Source: Clostridiaceae bacterium
GTDB lineage: Bacteria; Bacillota_A; Clostridia; Acetivibrionales; Acetivibrionaceae
Reading direction: 5' to 3'
Length of the DNA: 9,693 nt
Assembly: GCA_012513545.1 (NCBI GenBank)
Contig: JAAZCB010000199.1
Location: 1-9,693 of the forward strand
The notes under the pieces are model-generated. The model saw nothing but the letters and a program-made list of their open reading frames with translations. It searched no databases and had not been told where the DNA came from. Positions 1 through 8,559 of the stretch are shown here, one piece after another. Numbering within the stretch: position 1 is the first letter of the stretch; the number at the start of each line of letters is the position of its first letter. A program made the position numbers and the translations under genes.

Positions 1-166
1 GAGCCATTTCCCGAAGGGAAATCAGGCAAAAAGCGAGAGGGGTTCGATACCCCCGAGCTTTTTAACAGAGCCATTTCCCGAAGGGAAATCAGGCAAAAAG
101 CGAGAGGGGTTCGATACCCCCGAGCTTTTTAACAGAGCCATTTCCCGAAGGGAAATCAGGCAAAAA
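1..166. repeat. 67-bp tandem direct repeat, two full copies plus a 32-nt partial third
   Basis: Copies begin at 1, 68 and 135. The first two are identical over 67 bp and the third matches for 32 nt (135-166) before diverging. Each unit holds two potential hairpins. The first is ATTTCCC-GAA-GGGAAAT. The second is GGGGT-TCGAT-ACCCC, flanked by AAAAGC and GCTTTT, which can pair as an outer stem across a small internal loop. The second hairpin ends in a T-run on one strand and an A-run on the other, so it resembles a bidirectional terminator. The array may continue left of the window. A single diverged relative lies at 2229-2286. The family is not one I recognise. No open reading frame covers it. 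Confidence 0.9.
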
Positions 167-270
167 AGAAATACTAAAAACAAATGAGGCCAAGGTGCAC
201 CCGGGTTTCGAAAATAATAAAAAATATAATCTGTTAATAAAATTTTAACTTACTAAATAATACACATGGG

Positions 271-305
271 CGTGTATTCCAAAAAAATGGAATACACGTT
301 TTTTT
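271..305 (+). terminator. Intrinsic terminator with no visible upstream gene
   Basis: A perfect 10-bp stem (CGTGTATTCC at 271-280, GGAATACACG at 289-298) with an 8-nt A-rich loop is followed by seven T residues (299-305). No coding region precedes it in the window. It therefore ends a transcript from further left or an untranslated RNA, or it acts as an attenuator in the amt leader. The stretch 167-270 is AT-rich and shows nothing else I can name. Confidence 0.8.
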
Positions 306-314
306 ATAAAAAAA

Positions 315-333
315 CGCAGGTCTTATCCCTGCG
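315..333 (+). promoter_or_regulatory. Small hairpin in the amt leader
   Basis: CGCAGG (315-320) and CCTGCG (328-333) form a 6-bp GC-rich stem with a 7-nt loop, 64 nt before the amt start codon. It sits directly after the orphan terminator. No convincing -35/-10 pair could be placed in 306-397, so the hairpin could be an operator-like inverted repeat, part of an antitermination leader, or chance. The function is unknown. Confidence 0.3.
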
Positions 334-397
334 ATGATCATATAACGAACAAATGTTGGAAAATCAAACATAAAATTATATGAAAAGGGGTTATATT

Positions 398-1525
398 ATG
401 GAAATGAAAGTTATGGTTGATACCCTGTGGGTAATTATTGCTGGTGCCCTTGTATTCTTTATGAATCTAGGCTTTGCAACTGTAGAAAGCGGGTTTGCCC
501 GCCAGAAAAATGCAGTTAATATACTTTCGAAAAACTTTATTGTATTTGCAGTATCTTCTCTGGGTTTTCTTGTACTGGGATGGGGTCTTATGTTTGGAGA
601 TGGAAACGGATTTGTAGGATTGAACGGGCTGTTTATGGCTGGTGGAGCAGATAATTCCCCTGCTACTGGAGATGCCTATCAGGGAGTATACTCTGCCATA
701 TCCTGGGCGGGGATTCCATTCTGGGCTAAGTTCTTCTTTCAGCTGGTATTCTGCGGAACAGCAGCTACCATAGTTTCAGGTGTTGTGGCAGAAAGAATCA
801 AGTATATATCCTTCATTGTATTTTCCTTTTTACTGACACTTATTGTATATCCGATTGTCGGACATTGGATCTGGGGTGGCGGATTCCTTTCAGAAATGGG
901 GATGCTGGATTTTGCCGGCGGTACAGTAGTTCATTCCGTTGGAGGATGGGCTGGATTGGCAGGAGTAATAATCCTTGGTCCAAGAGTCGGTAAATATACC
1001 AAGGACGGCAAGGTACATCCTATTCCAGGTCATAATATGAGTCTTGCGACTATAGGAGCATTTATTTTGTGGCTGGGCTGGTTCGGATTTAATCCTGGAT
1101 CCACTATGGCTGTAGACCCAATAGCTATGTCCCATATACTGGTAACAACAAATACAGCGGGTATTATAGCTATACTGACTTCTACTGCAACTGCATGGTT
1201 GATTATCGGCAAACCTGATCTGGGAATGTCAATCAACGGTTTACTGGCAGGACTTGTTGCCATCACACCCTGCTGTGCTTTTGTAAGTGTGCCGAGTTCA
1301 ATAATTATAGGAGCAATTTCAGGTGTACTGGTAGTATTGTCTGTTATGTTCTTTGATCGCATGAAGCTGGATGATCCGGTAGGTGCCTTGTCGGTACACC
1401 TCGTGCATGGTGTTCTGGGGACGCTGTTTGTAGGTTTGTTTGCCCAGGATGGAATTGCGGGAATAAGCACTCCAAACGGATTATTTTTCGGCGGCGGCTA
1501 TGAATTATTATCAAACAGGCTTTAG
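398..1525 (+). CDS. amtB: Ammonium transporter (Amt family), frame broken before the last membrane helix
   Basis: This encodes an inner-membrane trimeric channel for ammonium/ammonia uptake. The start at 398 is chosen over the in-frame ATG at 380 because AAAAGGGG (383-390) lies 7 nt upstream, and because the protein then begins as Amt proteins do, reading directly into a first hydrophobic helix. Family hallmarks are visible: GFATVESGFARQKN near the N-terminus, AGGTVVH with the first pore histidine (H179), GWFGFNPGS, and a second pore histidine in the SVH motif (H334). The reading frame ends at 1525, after a GGG motif where family members continue into the last helix. That continuation is present in another frame (see 1504-1773), so this product would lack the last helix and cytosolic tail. 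Joined, the protein would be about 458 residues. glnK lies 18 nt beyond the joined stop codon. Confidence 0.9.
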   Translation: MEMKVMVDTLWVIIAGALVFFMNLGFATVESGFARQKNAVNILSKNFIVFAVSSLGFLVLGWGLMFGDGNGFVGLNGLFMAGGADNSPATGDAYQGVYSAISWAGIPFWAKFFFQLVFCGTAATIVSGVVAERIKYISFIVFSFLLTLIVYPIVGHWIWGGGFLSEMGMLDFAGGTVVHSVGGWAGLAGVIILGPRVGKYTKDGKVHPIPGHNMSLATIGAFILWLGWFGFNPGSTMAVDPIAMSHILVTTNTAGIIAILTSTATAWLIIGKPDLGMSINGLLAGLVAITPCCAFVSVPSSIIIGAISGVLVVLSVMFFDRMKLDDPVGALSVHLVHGVLGTLFVGLFAQDGIAGISTPNGLFFGGGYELLSNRL

Positions 1526-1773
1526 GTGTTATAGTTGTTGCTGCCTTTGTTTTCGCAGCTTCAATGATTATATGGGTAGCTATCAAGGCAACAATGGGCA
1601 TTCGTGTATCTCTTAAAGAGGAAATTGAAGGGCTTGACACATTTGAACATGGAAACCAGGCTTATCCTGAGTTTCAGGTGCATAAGATGCCCTACTCGCT
1701 TATAGCGGAGGATATGCATACTGTTCCTGGTCCAGCATATGCAAAAAATAAACTTGAGGCTGTTAAAGAATAA
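1504..1773 (+). pseudogene. amtB: Frameshifted C-terminal part of the Amt ammonium transporter
   Basis: Read from 1504 in a different frame from the main gene, this gives IIKQALGVIVVAAFVFAA and then a hydrophobic helix and a charged tail with GIRVSLKEEIEGLD and GNQAYPEF. The GIR(V)S..EE.EGLD..EHG..AY tail is typical of Amt C-termini and is involved in gating and PII contact. The break must lie between 1504 and 1522, because the two frames have stops at 1501-1503 and 1523-1525. Adding one base there restores a continuous protein through LLIKQALG. No start codon or ribosome binding site suggests independent translation; the ATG at 1564 lies inside the helix. Either a real 1-nt deletion or a base-calling error fits. 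Confidence 0.85.
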
Positions 1774-1791
1774 TTGAAAGGGGTAGTAATC

Positions 1792-2133
1792 ATGAAACAA
1801 ATTAAAGCAGTTATTCGTCCGGAAAAATTGTCAGATGTACGTGAGGCTTTGGGAAAAGCAGGCGGTTATCCGGGAATCATGATAACCGATATAATGGGTC
1901 AGGGGGCACAAAAGGGAATAACACAAGCCTGGCGTGGTGAAAAATACCAGGTAGATCTGCTCTCTAAGGTAATGATTGATCTTGTTGTAAGAGATGAGGA
2001 TGTAGATGTAATAAAAAAAGCACTGATTAAAAGTGCATGGACTGGTGAGATAGGAGACGGTAAAATATTTATTTACAATGTTGAGGAAGTTATACGTATC
2101 AGAACCGGTCAAGAAGGAGATTTGGCAATTTGA
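1792..2133 (+). CDS. glnK: Nitrogen regulatory protein PII (GlnK type)
   Basis: This is a 113-residue trimeric signal protein that senses 2-oxoglutarate and ATP/ADP and, next to amt, is expected to block the ammonium channel when nitrogen is plentiful. The ATG at 1792 is preferred over the upstream TTG at 1774 because GAAAGGGG (1776-1783) lies 8 nt before it and MKQIKAVIRP aligns with the PII N-terminus. The T-loop runs about residues 36-55 and keeps the tyrosine equivalent to E. coli Tyr51 (Y52), while the Tyr46 position is tryptophan (AWRGEKY). The B-loop TGEIGDGKIF (84-93) and the C-terminal RIRTG (102-106) are intact. One residue is inserted before the T-loop (GGYPGI) relative to E. coli GlnB. 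It lies 18 nt after the amt stop, so the two are probably cotranscribed. Whether it is uridylylated cannot be told. Confidence 0.95.
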   Translation: MKQIKAVIRPEKLSDVREALGKAGGYPGIMITDIMGQGAQKGITQAWRGEKYQVDLLSKVMIDLVVRDEDVDVIKKALIKSAWTGEIGDGKIFIYNVEEVIRIRTGQEGDLAI

Positions 2134-2183
2134 TGCAATTATTTATATAGCTTAAACATTTCTAAACTATTTCCCATAAGTAT

Positions 2184-2227
2184 AAGGGCATTCTTATCTA
2201 AAATGATTTGAATGCCTTTTACTTTTT
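2184..2227 (+). terminator. Intrinsic terminator of the amt-glnK unit
   Basis: AAGGGCATTC (2184-2193) pairs with GAATGCCTTT (2210-2219), giving a 10-bp stem with one G-T pair and a 16-nt loop. A T-rich tract follows (to 2227). It starts 50 nt after the glnK stop codon. Confidence 0.8.
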
Positions 2228-2228
2228 A

Positions 2229-2286
2229 CCATTTCCCGGATGGAACCGGTGAAAAAGTGCTGGGGTTTGATCTCCTAGAGCTTTTT
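2229..2286. repeat. Diverged single copy of the 67-bp left-edge repeat
   Basis: This 58-nt stretch aligns with the repeat unit at 1-166 at roughly 73% identity by hand, with two 1-nt gaps. CCATTTCCCG at the left and GAGCTTTTT at the right are identical to the unit. Both hairpins persist with changed bases: TTCC-CGGAT-GGAA, and GGGG pairing with CTCC through a G-T pair, with AAAAAG/CTTTTT outside. Keeping the fold despite base changes suggests a structured, dispersed element rather than chance similarity. It lies in the intergenic gap between the glnK terminator and the esterase promoter. Confidence 0.75.
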
Positions 2287-2317
2287 CTATGTTTTGTAAT
2301 TAATAAGGATTATTTTG

Positions 2318-2326
2318 TGATATAAT
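2318..2326 (+). promoter_or_regulatory. Extended -10 promoter element of the esterase gene
   Basis: TGATATAAT matches an extended -10 (TGnTATAAT). No good -35 lies at 16-18 nt, which is acceptable for extended -10 promoters. It lies 37 nt before the start codon, leaving a short leader. Confidence 0.6.
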
Positions 2327-2363
2327 TTTAGTATTACATTTATTTTTTTTTGGGAGGTATAAT

Positions 2364-3677
2364 ATGAGGAGAAAGCTACTGGTTCCATTGCTGCTTCTAA
2401 GTCTTATTATTACTGTTTTATGTATTTCTGTATATGCTGAGCCTGTTAGGTATGGAGACTTGAACGGTGATGAAAAAGTCAATTCAACCGATTACGTATT
2501 GTTGGGACGCTATATATTAGGGAAGATAGATGTTTTTCCGGCATCTGACGATACAAGTATTGCCGATCTCGACAGGAATTCCAAGATCAACTCAACTGAT
2601 TATACAATTTTAAAAAGGTACATACTGGGTATAATTACTGAGATTCCAATTGGTTCAATTCCTGCATCACCTACTCCTACTATACCCAATACAGGTACAC
2701 CGGGTATAGGATATACTGGAAGATTTGATTTCAGTGACTCCAAAGGCCCAAGGTTCGCATGGACTGCAAGCACCATAACTGCCAATTTTGAAGGCACAGA
2801 GGTTAAAGCTACTATAAAGTCCCAGGGTGACAACTGGTTTAACGTAATAATCGACGGTGTAGTAAAAACGCCAATAAATATAAACAACACCACCAAAACT
2901 ATTACCCTTGCATCAGGTCTTTCGAATGGAAAGCATAATGTAACCTTGTTCAAAAGAACTGAAGCTCAGGTAGGAGTTACACAGTTCCTAGGATTTGACT
3001 TCGGCAGTGGAAAGCTTTTGGCGCCTCCGCCGGAAGCTGAAAGGAAAATAGAGTTTATAGGTGATTCAATTACCTGTGCATATGGGAACGAAGGCACCGA
3101 CAAATCACAACCGTTTACACCGCCAAATGAAAACTCATATATGTCTTATGCATCCATAACCTGCAGGGCTCTCAATGCAGACCAGATTTGTGTCTCGTAC
3201 TCAGGCAAGGGAGTTGTAAGCAACTACGGTGGAAACACAAATGAACTGATGCCCTTCCTTTATCCACGTATAATGCCTCAGGAGTCCACTACCTGGGATT
3301 ACAGCAAATGGACCCCTGATGTTGTTGTTATTAATCTCGGAACAAATGATTTCAGTGTAAGTGCTCCAGGTGAATCTTCATTTGTAAATGCTTACAAGGA
3401 TCTGGTTAAAAAGGTCAGGTCACAATACCCCGATGCTCACATATTCTGTACAATGGGACCTATGCTCTGGGGTGACAGCATTACAATATGCAGGGGATAT
3501 CTTAACAAGGTTGTTGACAGCTATAATTCTGCCGGAGACAAAAAGGTATACTTCCTTGAATACCCTCAGCAACAGGAATCCGACGGTTACGGCGAAGATT
3601 GGCACCCAAGCATAAAGACCCATCAGAAAATGGCTGATCTGCTTACATCTGCGATAAAAGAGAAACTTGGCTGGTAA
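2364..3677 (+). CDS. Secreted dockerin-bearing SGNH esterase, CE2-like (probable acetylxylan esterase)
   Basis: The 437-residue product is predicted to be exported and bound to a cellulosomal scaffoldin, where it would deacetylate hemicellulose. GGGAGG (2352-2357) precedes the ATG by 6 nt. Residues 1-25 form a signal peptide with likely cleavage after VYA. Residues 30-95 are a type I dockerin with two calcium loops, DLNGDEKVNSTD and DLDRNSKINSTD, each followed by a helix ending in RYILG. A Pro/Thr linker spans about 96-112. Residues 113-225 look like the CE2 N-terminal beta-sandwich. The SGNH hydrolase domain follows, with GDSIT (nucleophile S235), GTND (N328) and DWHPS (D412, H414). Two-domain order and motifs fit family CE2, but other SGNH deacetylases are possible and substrate specificity is inferred. 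The dockerin is N-terminal, whereas most cellulosomal enzymes carry it at the C-terminus. It is a single-gene unit with its own promoter and terminator. Confidence 0.88.
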   Translation: MRRKLLVPLLLLSLIITVLCISVYAEPVRYGDLNGDEKVNSTDYVLLGRYILGKIDVFPASDDTSIADLDRNSKINSTDYTILKRYILGIITEIPIGSIPASPTPTIPNTGTPGIGYTGRFDFSDSKGPRFAWTASTITANFEGTEVKATIKSQGDNWFNVIIDGVVKTPININNTTKTITLASGLSNGKHNVTLFKRTEAQVGVTQFLGFDFGSGKLLAPPPEAERKIEFIGDSITCAYGNEGTDKSQPFTPPNENSYMSYASITCRALNADQICVSYSGKGVVSNYGGNTNELMPFLYPRIMPQESTTWDYSKWTPDVVVINLGTNDFSVSAPGESSFVNAYKDLVKKVRSQYPDAHIFCTMGPMLWGDSITICRGYLNKVVDSYNSAGDKKVYFLEYPQQQESDGYGEDWHPSIKTHQKMADLLTSAIKEKLGW

Positions 3678-3697
3678 AAGGGACCATTCGGTTATAT

Positions 3698-3734
3698 AAA
3701 GACCCTCTTCTAAAAAGGAGGGTTTTTATTTTTT
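3698..3734 (+). terminator. Intrinsic terminator of the esterase gene
   Basis: AAAGACCCTC (3698-3707) pairs with GAGGGTTTTT (3718-3727), with one G-T pair, and a further T-run follows to 3734. It begins 20 nt after the esterase stop and separates that gene from the ABC-F operon. Confidence 0.85.
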
Positions 3735-3737
3735 GGG

Positions 3738-5416
<1,679 letters not shown>

Positions 5417-5425
5417 AGGTGTATT

Positions 5426-7345
5426 ATGAATATTTTATCTGCAGAGAAGATATCAAAAAGCTATAGTGAAAAGCTGTTGTTCAATGAAATATCCTTGAGC
5501 ATCAGTGAGGGTGAAAAGATTGGCCTTATAGGTATCAACGGGACAGGCAAATCCACCCTGCTCAAGGTAATTGCCGGACATGAAGCTGCGGATTGCGGCA
5601 GGATTATATATACAAATGGCATAGCAGTCAACTTTTTGCCACAGAATCCATACTTTGAAGAGGGAACTGCTGTGTTGGAGCAGGTTTTCAAGGGAAGCTC
5701 ACCAATAATGAAGCTTTTAAGGGAGTATGAAAACGCACTTCTGAACTTTGAAAATAATCCTGATAACAGCCTTATTGAAAATGAACTTGCAGCATTAACC
5801 CGTAAGATGGATGCCTTGGATGCCTGGTCATTTGAAACCGAAGCCAAAAATGTTCTGACCAGGCTTGGAATAACTGATTTTCAGGCTGATGTAGCAAAAT
5901 TATCCGGTGGGCAGCGTAAAAGGGTTGCCATGGCAAGCGCCCTTATAACTCCATCGGACCTGTTAATCTTAGATGAGCCTACCAACCACATTGACAATGA
6001 TACTGTAGACTGGCTGGAAAAATATCTCAACAGGAGAAAAGGCGCACTGCTAATGGTAGTGCATGACAGATATTTTCTTGACAGAGTGGTTAACAGGATA
6101 ATTGAGCTTGACGGAGGAAGGCTATACAGCTATACGGCCAACTATTCCAAATACCTTGAAATGAAGGCACAAAGAGAGGAAATTGAGGAAGCCTCCGAGA
6201 GAAAACGCCAGGGTCTTATACGCAGGGAACTTGAGTGGATAAGAAGAGGAGCACAGGCACGTTCTACCAAGCAGAAGGCAAGAATAGACAGGTTTGAAAA
6301 GCTTACTGAAGAGGACGGACCTAAGGAAAAAGAAAAGGTTGAAATACAGACTGGTTTTTCCCGTCTGGGTAGAAAGATTATTGAAATTGAGAACGTAAGC
6401 AAAAGCTACCCCGGAAAAGATCTTATAAAAGACTTCAGTTATATTCTTCAAAGGGACGACAGGATTGGTATAATCGGGCCTAACGGCAGTGGAAAATCTA
6501 CTTTGATTAAAATCGCTGCAGGAAGGTTGGAACCGGATACCGGTAATGTCACAATTGGTGAGACGGTAAAAATAGGTTTCTTTTCCCAGGAGAACGAGGA
6601 TATGAACGAGAGCTTGAGGGTGATAGAATACATTAAGGAGCAGGCTGAGTTTTTAACTACTTCGGAGGGAGTTATCAGCGCTTCGCAGATGCTTGAAAGA
6701 TTCCTGTTCCCCCCGGCTGTCCAGTGGACGCCCATATCTAAGCTATCCGGCGGGGAAAAAAGACGTCTGTACCTTTTGCGCATCCTTATGGGAGCACCCA
6801 ATGTTCTTATGCTCGATGAGCCTACAAACGACCTTGATATTCAGACGCTGACAATTCTTGAGGCCTACCTTGACGAATTCCAGGGAGCTGTTGTTGCAGT
6901 GTCCCACGACCGCTATTTTCTTGACAGGGTGGTGGACAGGATATTTTCTTTTGAAGGAAAAGGTGTAGTTTCGCGGTATGAAGGGAATTATAATGACTAT
7001 ATACAGTGCGTTCAAAGAAGAGAACGCATACCGGAGGACAGCAGTCTGAAGACTCCTTGTAATGGTGTAAAGGTCGGAACAGAGAACAAAAAGGACAGAC
7101 CCCAGAAGTTTTCCTACAAGGAACAAAAGGAATTTGAGCAGATTGACGGTATTATTGCCGGCCTGGAAAAGGAAATTTCCAAAGTTACTGTGCAGTTGGA
7201 GGAGGCCGCAAGTGATTATGAACGCCTTCAAAAGCTTACTCTGGAAAAGGAACAGCTTGAAAAACAGCTGGAAGAAGCTATGGAGCGCTGGGTATACCTT
7301 AATGAGCTTGCAGAAGAAATTGAGAGGAATAAAAAAGGAGAATGA
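5426..7345 (+). CDS. uup: ABC-F family ATPase, Uup type with C-terminal coiled coil
   Basis: The 639 residues are close to the length of E. coli Uup. Domain 1 has GINGTGKST (36-44), LSGGQRKR (159-166) and ILDEPTNHID (D183, E184). The linker contains a basic stretch, RRGAQARSTKQKARIDRF, typical of Uup-like proteins and expected to reach ribosomal RNA. Domain 2 has GPNGSGKST (351-359), LSGGEKRR (440-447) and MLDEPTNDLD (D464, E465). Residues from about 560 to 639 are rich in Glu, Lys, Leu and Gln in heptad-like order, a predicted coiled coil that in Uup binds nucleic acid. All ATPase motifs are intact, unlike the gene before it. The start is 9 nt after the previous stop, with AAAGGTG (5416-5421) as ribosome binding site. 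The likely role is resolving stalled or faulty ribosomal states, inferred from the family. Confidence 0.92.
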   Translation: MNILSAEKISKSYSEKLLFNEISLSISEGEKIGLIGINGTGKSTLLKVIAGHEAADCGRIIYTNGIAVNFLPQNPYFEEGTAVLEQVFKGSSPIMKLLREYENALLNFENNPDNSLIENELAALTRKMDALDAWSFETEAKNVLTRLGITDFQADVAKLSGGQRKRVAMASALITPSDLLILDEPTNHIDNDTVDWLEKYLNRRKGALLMVVHDRYFLDRVVNRIIELDGGRLYSYTANYSKYLEMKAQREEIEEASERKRQGLIRRELEWIRRGAQARSTKQKARIDRFEKLTEEDGPKEKEKVEIQTGFSRLGRKIIEIENVSKSYPGKDLIKDFSYILQRDDRIGIIGPNGSGKSTLIKIAAGRLEPDTGNVTIGETVKIGFFSQENEDMNESLRVIEYIKEQAEFLTTSEGVISASQMLERFLFPPAVQWTPISKLSGGEKRRLYLLRILMGAPNVLMLDEPTNDLDIQTLTILEAYLDEFQGAVVAVSHDRYFLDRVVDRIFSFEGKGVVSRYEGNYNDYIQCVQRRERIPEDSSLKTPCNGVKVGTENKKDRPQKFSYKEQKEFEQIDGIIAGLEKEISKVTVQLEEAASDYERLQKLTLEKEQLEKQLEEAMERWVYLNELAEEIERNKKGE

Positions 7346-7348
7346 AAC

Positions 7349-8500
7349 ATGTCAGGATCATTTGATGCCACAGGACTTGACCCCAAACTGATAACAGCCC
7401 TGGAAAAGGAAAACATTACTGTGCCTACAGATGTTCAGCAAAGGGTTATTCCTGAGGCCTTGAAAAACAGGGATATTATTGCCCAGTCCGGAACGGGTAC
7501 AGGGAAAACCCTGGCGTATCTGCTGCCCTTGTATGAGAAGCTTAATGCTTCATTAAAGGAAATGCAGGCGATTATTCTTTCTCCTACCCATGAGCTTGCA
7601 GTGCAGATAATGAGACAGATTGAGCGACTCTCAAAAAACTCGGGAATTGACATAAGTGGAGCTGCAATGATCGGAAACGTCAATATTGACAGGCAGATTG
7701 AGAAACTCAAGGAAAGGCCTAATATTATCGTCGGTACTCCCGGAAGGATTCTGGAGTTAATTAAGAAAAGGAAAATAACTGCGCACACAATTAAGACAAT
7801 TATAATAGACGAAGCAGACCGGCTGATGGATGAAAGCAATGTGGAGGTTGTCAAGGCAGTAATTAAAAGCACTTTGAAGGAAAGGCAGCTTATGGCATTT
7901 TCAGCAACCATGCCGGAAAAAACAAAGGTTAGTCTGGGAGGACAGATGAAAGAACCTGTAATAATACTGGTAGAGGAGAAGCTCTCAGTGCCGGAAAACA
8001 TCACTCATCTTTGCTTTCTTGCGGAGCGAAGGGATAAGATAGAGGTTTTGCGCAAGCTGGTAAGAATTCTCGAGCCTGAGAGGGCAATAGTATTTGTAAA
8101 TAACCAGGGTAATGAAATTGAGATATTTACTTCAAAGCTGAAATATCACGGTTTGAATGCCGAGGGAATTCATGGCTCGAGCCGGAAGCTTGACAGAAAA
8201 AAAACGATGGAAGCTTTCAGGGCTGGGAAGCTGCAGCTTTTAATCGCCTCGGACATAGCTGCACGCGGACTGCACATTGAAGGAGTGACACATATTTTCA
8301 ATGTGAACATTCCCGAGGATATAAAGGATTATGTCCACCGCGCCGGAAGGAGCGGGAGAAACGGAAACACCGGTACTGTAGTTTCCATAGCAACGGAAAG
8401 GGAGCTTCAGTTCATTAAAAAGTGTGAAAAGGAGCTCGGTATTCATATTGCACCAAAGGGTATGTATAAGGGCACAATAGTCGATAAAAGATTTAAATAA
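7349..8500 (+). CDS. DEAD-box ATP-dependent RNA helicase, compact YfmL-like
   Basis: The 383-residue protein is essentially only the two RecA-like helicase domains, with no long basic C-terminal extension, as in the B. subtilis ribosome-assembly helicase YfmL. Visible motifs are the Q motif (F5 and PTDVQ, Q30), motif I AQSGTGTGKT (45-54), Ia SPTHELA, Ib TPGR, II DEAD (154-157), III SAT (185-187), IV IVFVNN, V ARGLHI (305-310) and VI HRAGRSGR (330-337). Motif Ia has His where PTRELA is usual, and motif V has His where ARGLDI is usual. It starts 3 nt after the uup stop, with AAGGAG (7335-7340) 8 nt upstream, so it is translationally close to uup. The likely role is RNA remodelling in large-subunit assembly or cold growth; this is inferred, and other DEAD-box subfamilies are possible. 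Confidence 0.93.
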   Translation: MSGSFDATGLDPKLITALEKENITVPTDVQQRVIPEALKNRDIIAQSGTGTGKTLAYLLPLYEKLNASLKEMQAIILSPTHELAVQIMRQIERLSKNSGIDISGAAMIGNVNIDRQIEKLKERPNIIVGTPGRILELIKKRKITAHTIKTIIIDEADRLMDESNVEVVKAVIKSTLKERQLMAFSATMPEKTKVSLGGQMKEPVIILVEEKLSVPENITHLCFLAERRDKIEVLRKLVRILEPERAIVFVNNQGNEIEIFTSKLKYHGLNAEGIHGSSRKLDRKKTMEAFRAGKLQLLIASDIAARGLHIEGVTHIFNVNIPEDIKDYVHRAGRSGRNGNTGTVVSIATERELQFIKKCEKELGIHIAPKGMYKGTIVDKRFK

Positions 8501-8559
8501 GCTCTAGCCTTTTTGATTTGGAAAATAGACCAATAACTTATAATTTCTGCCGCGAAGCA

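Noticed and set aside
34..62. Possible tRNA gene, from a T-arm-like GGGGTTCGATACCCC
   Set aside because: No D-arm, anticodon arm or acceptor stem surrounds it; the stretch is part of a repeat hairpin.
1..166. Possible CRISPR array
   Set aside because: The 67-bp units are contiguous and identical with no unique spacers, and only about two and a half copies are present.
315..333. ANTAR-type antitermination hairpin before amt
   Set aside because: Only one hairpin is present and its 7-nt loop does not show the paired hexaloop pattern known for ANTAR targets.
1030..1470. Minus-strand open frame inside amt (146 codons)
   Set aside because: It is the mirror of a strongly conserved transporter gene, with low-complexity translation and no ribosome binding site seen.
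1501..1525. Programmed ribosomal frameshift in amt
   Set aside because: No X XXY YYZ heptamer and no downstream stem or internal Shine-Dalgarno was seen in the short overlap of the two frames.
6743..7231. Minus-strand open frame of 162 codons opposite uup
   Set aside because: It covers the signature and Walker B region of uup and shows no family features; it is a shadow frame.
7435..8004. Minus-strand open frame of 189 codons inside the helicase gene
   Set aside because: It overlaps conserved helicase motifs throughout; the translation is Ser/Ile-rich with no recognisable domain.
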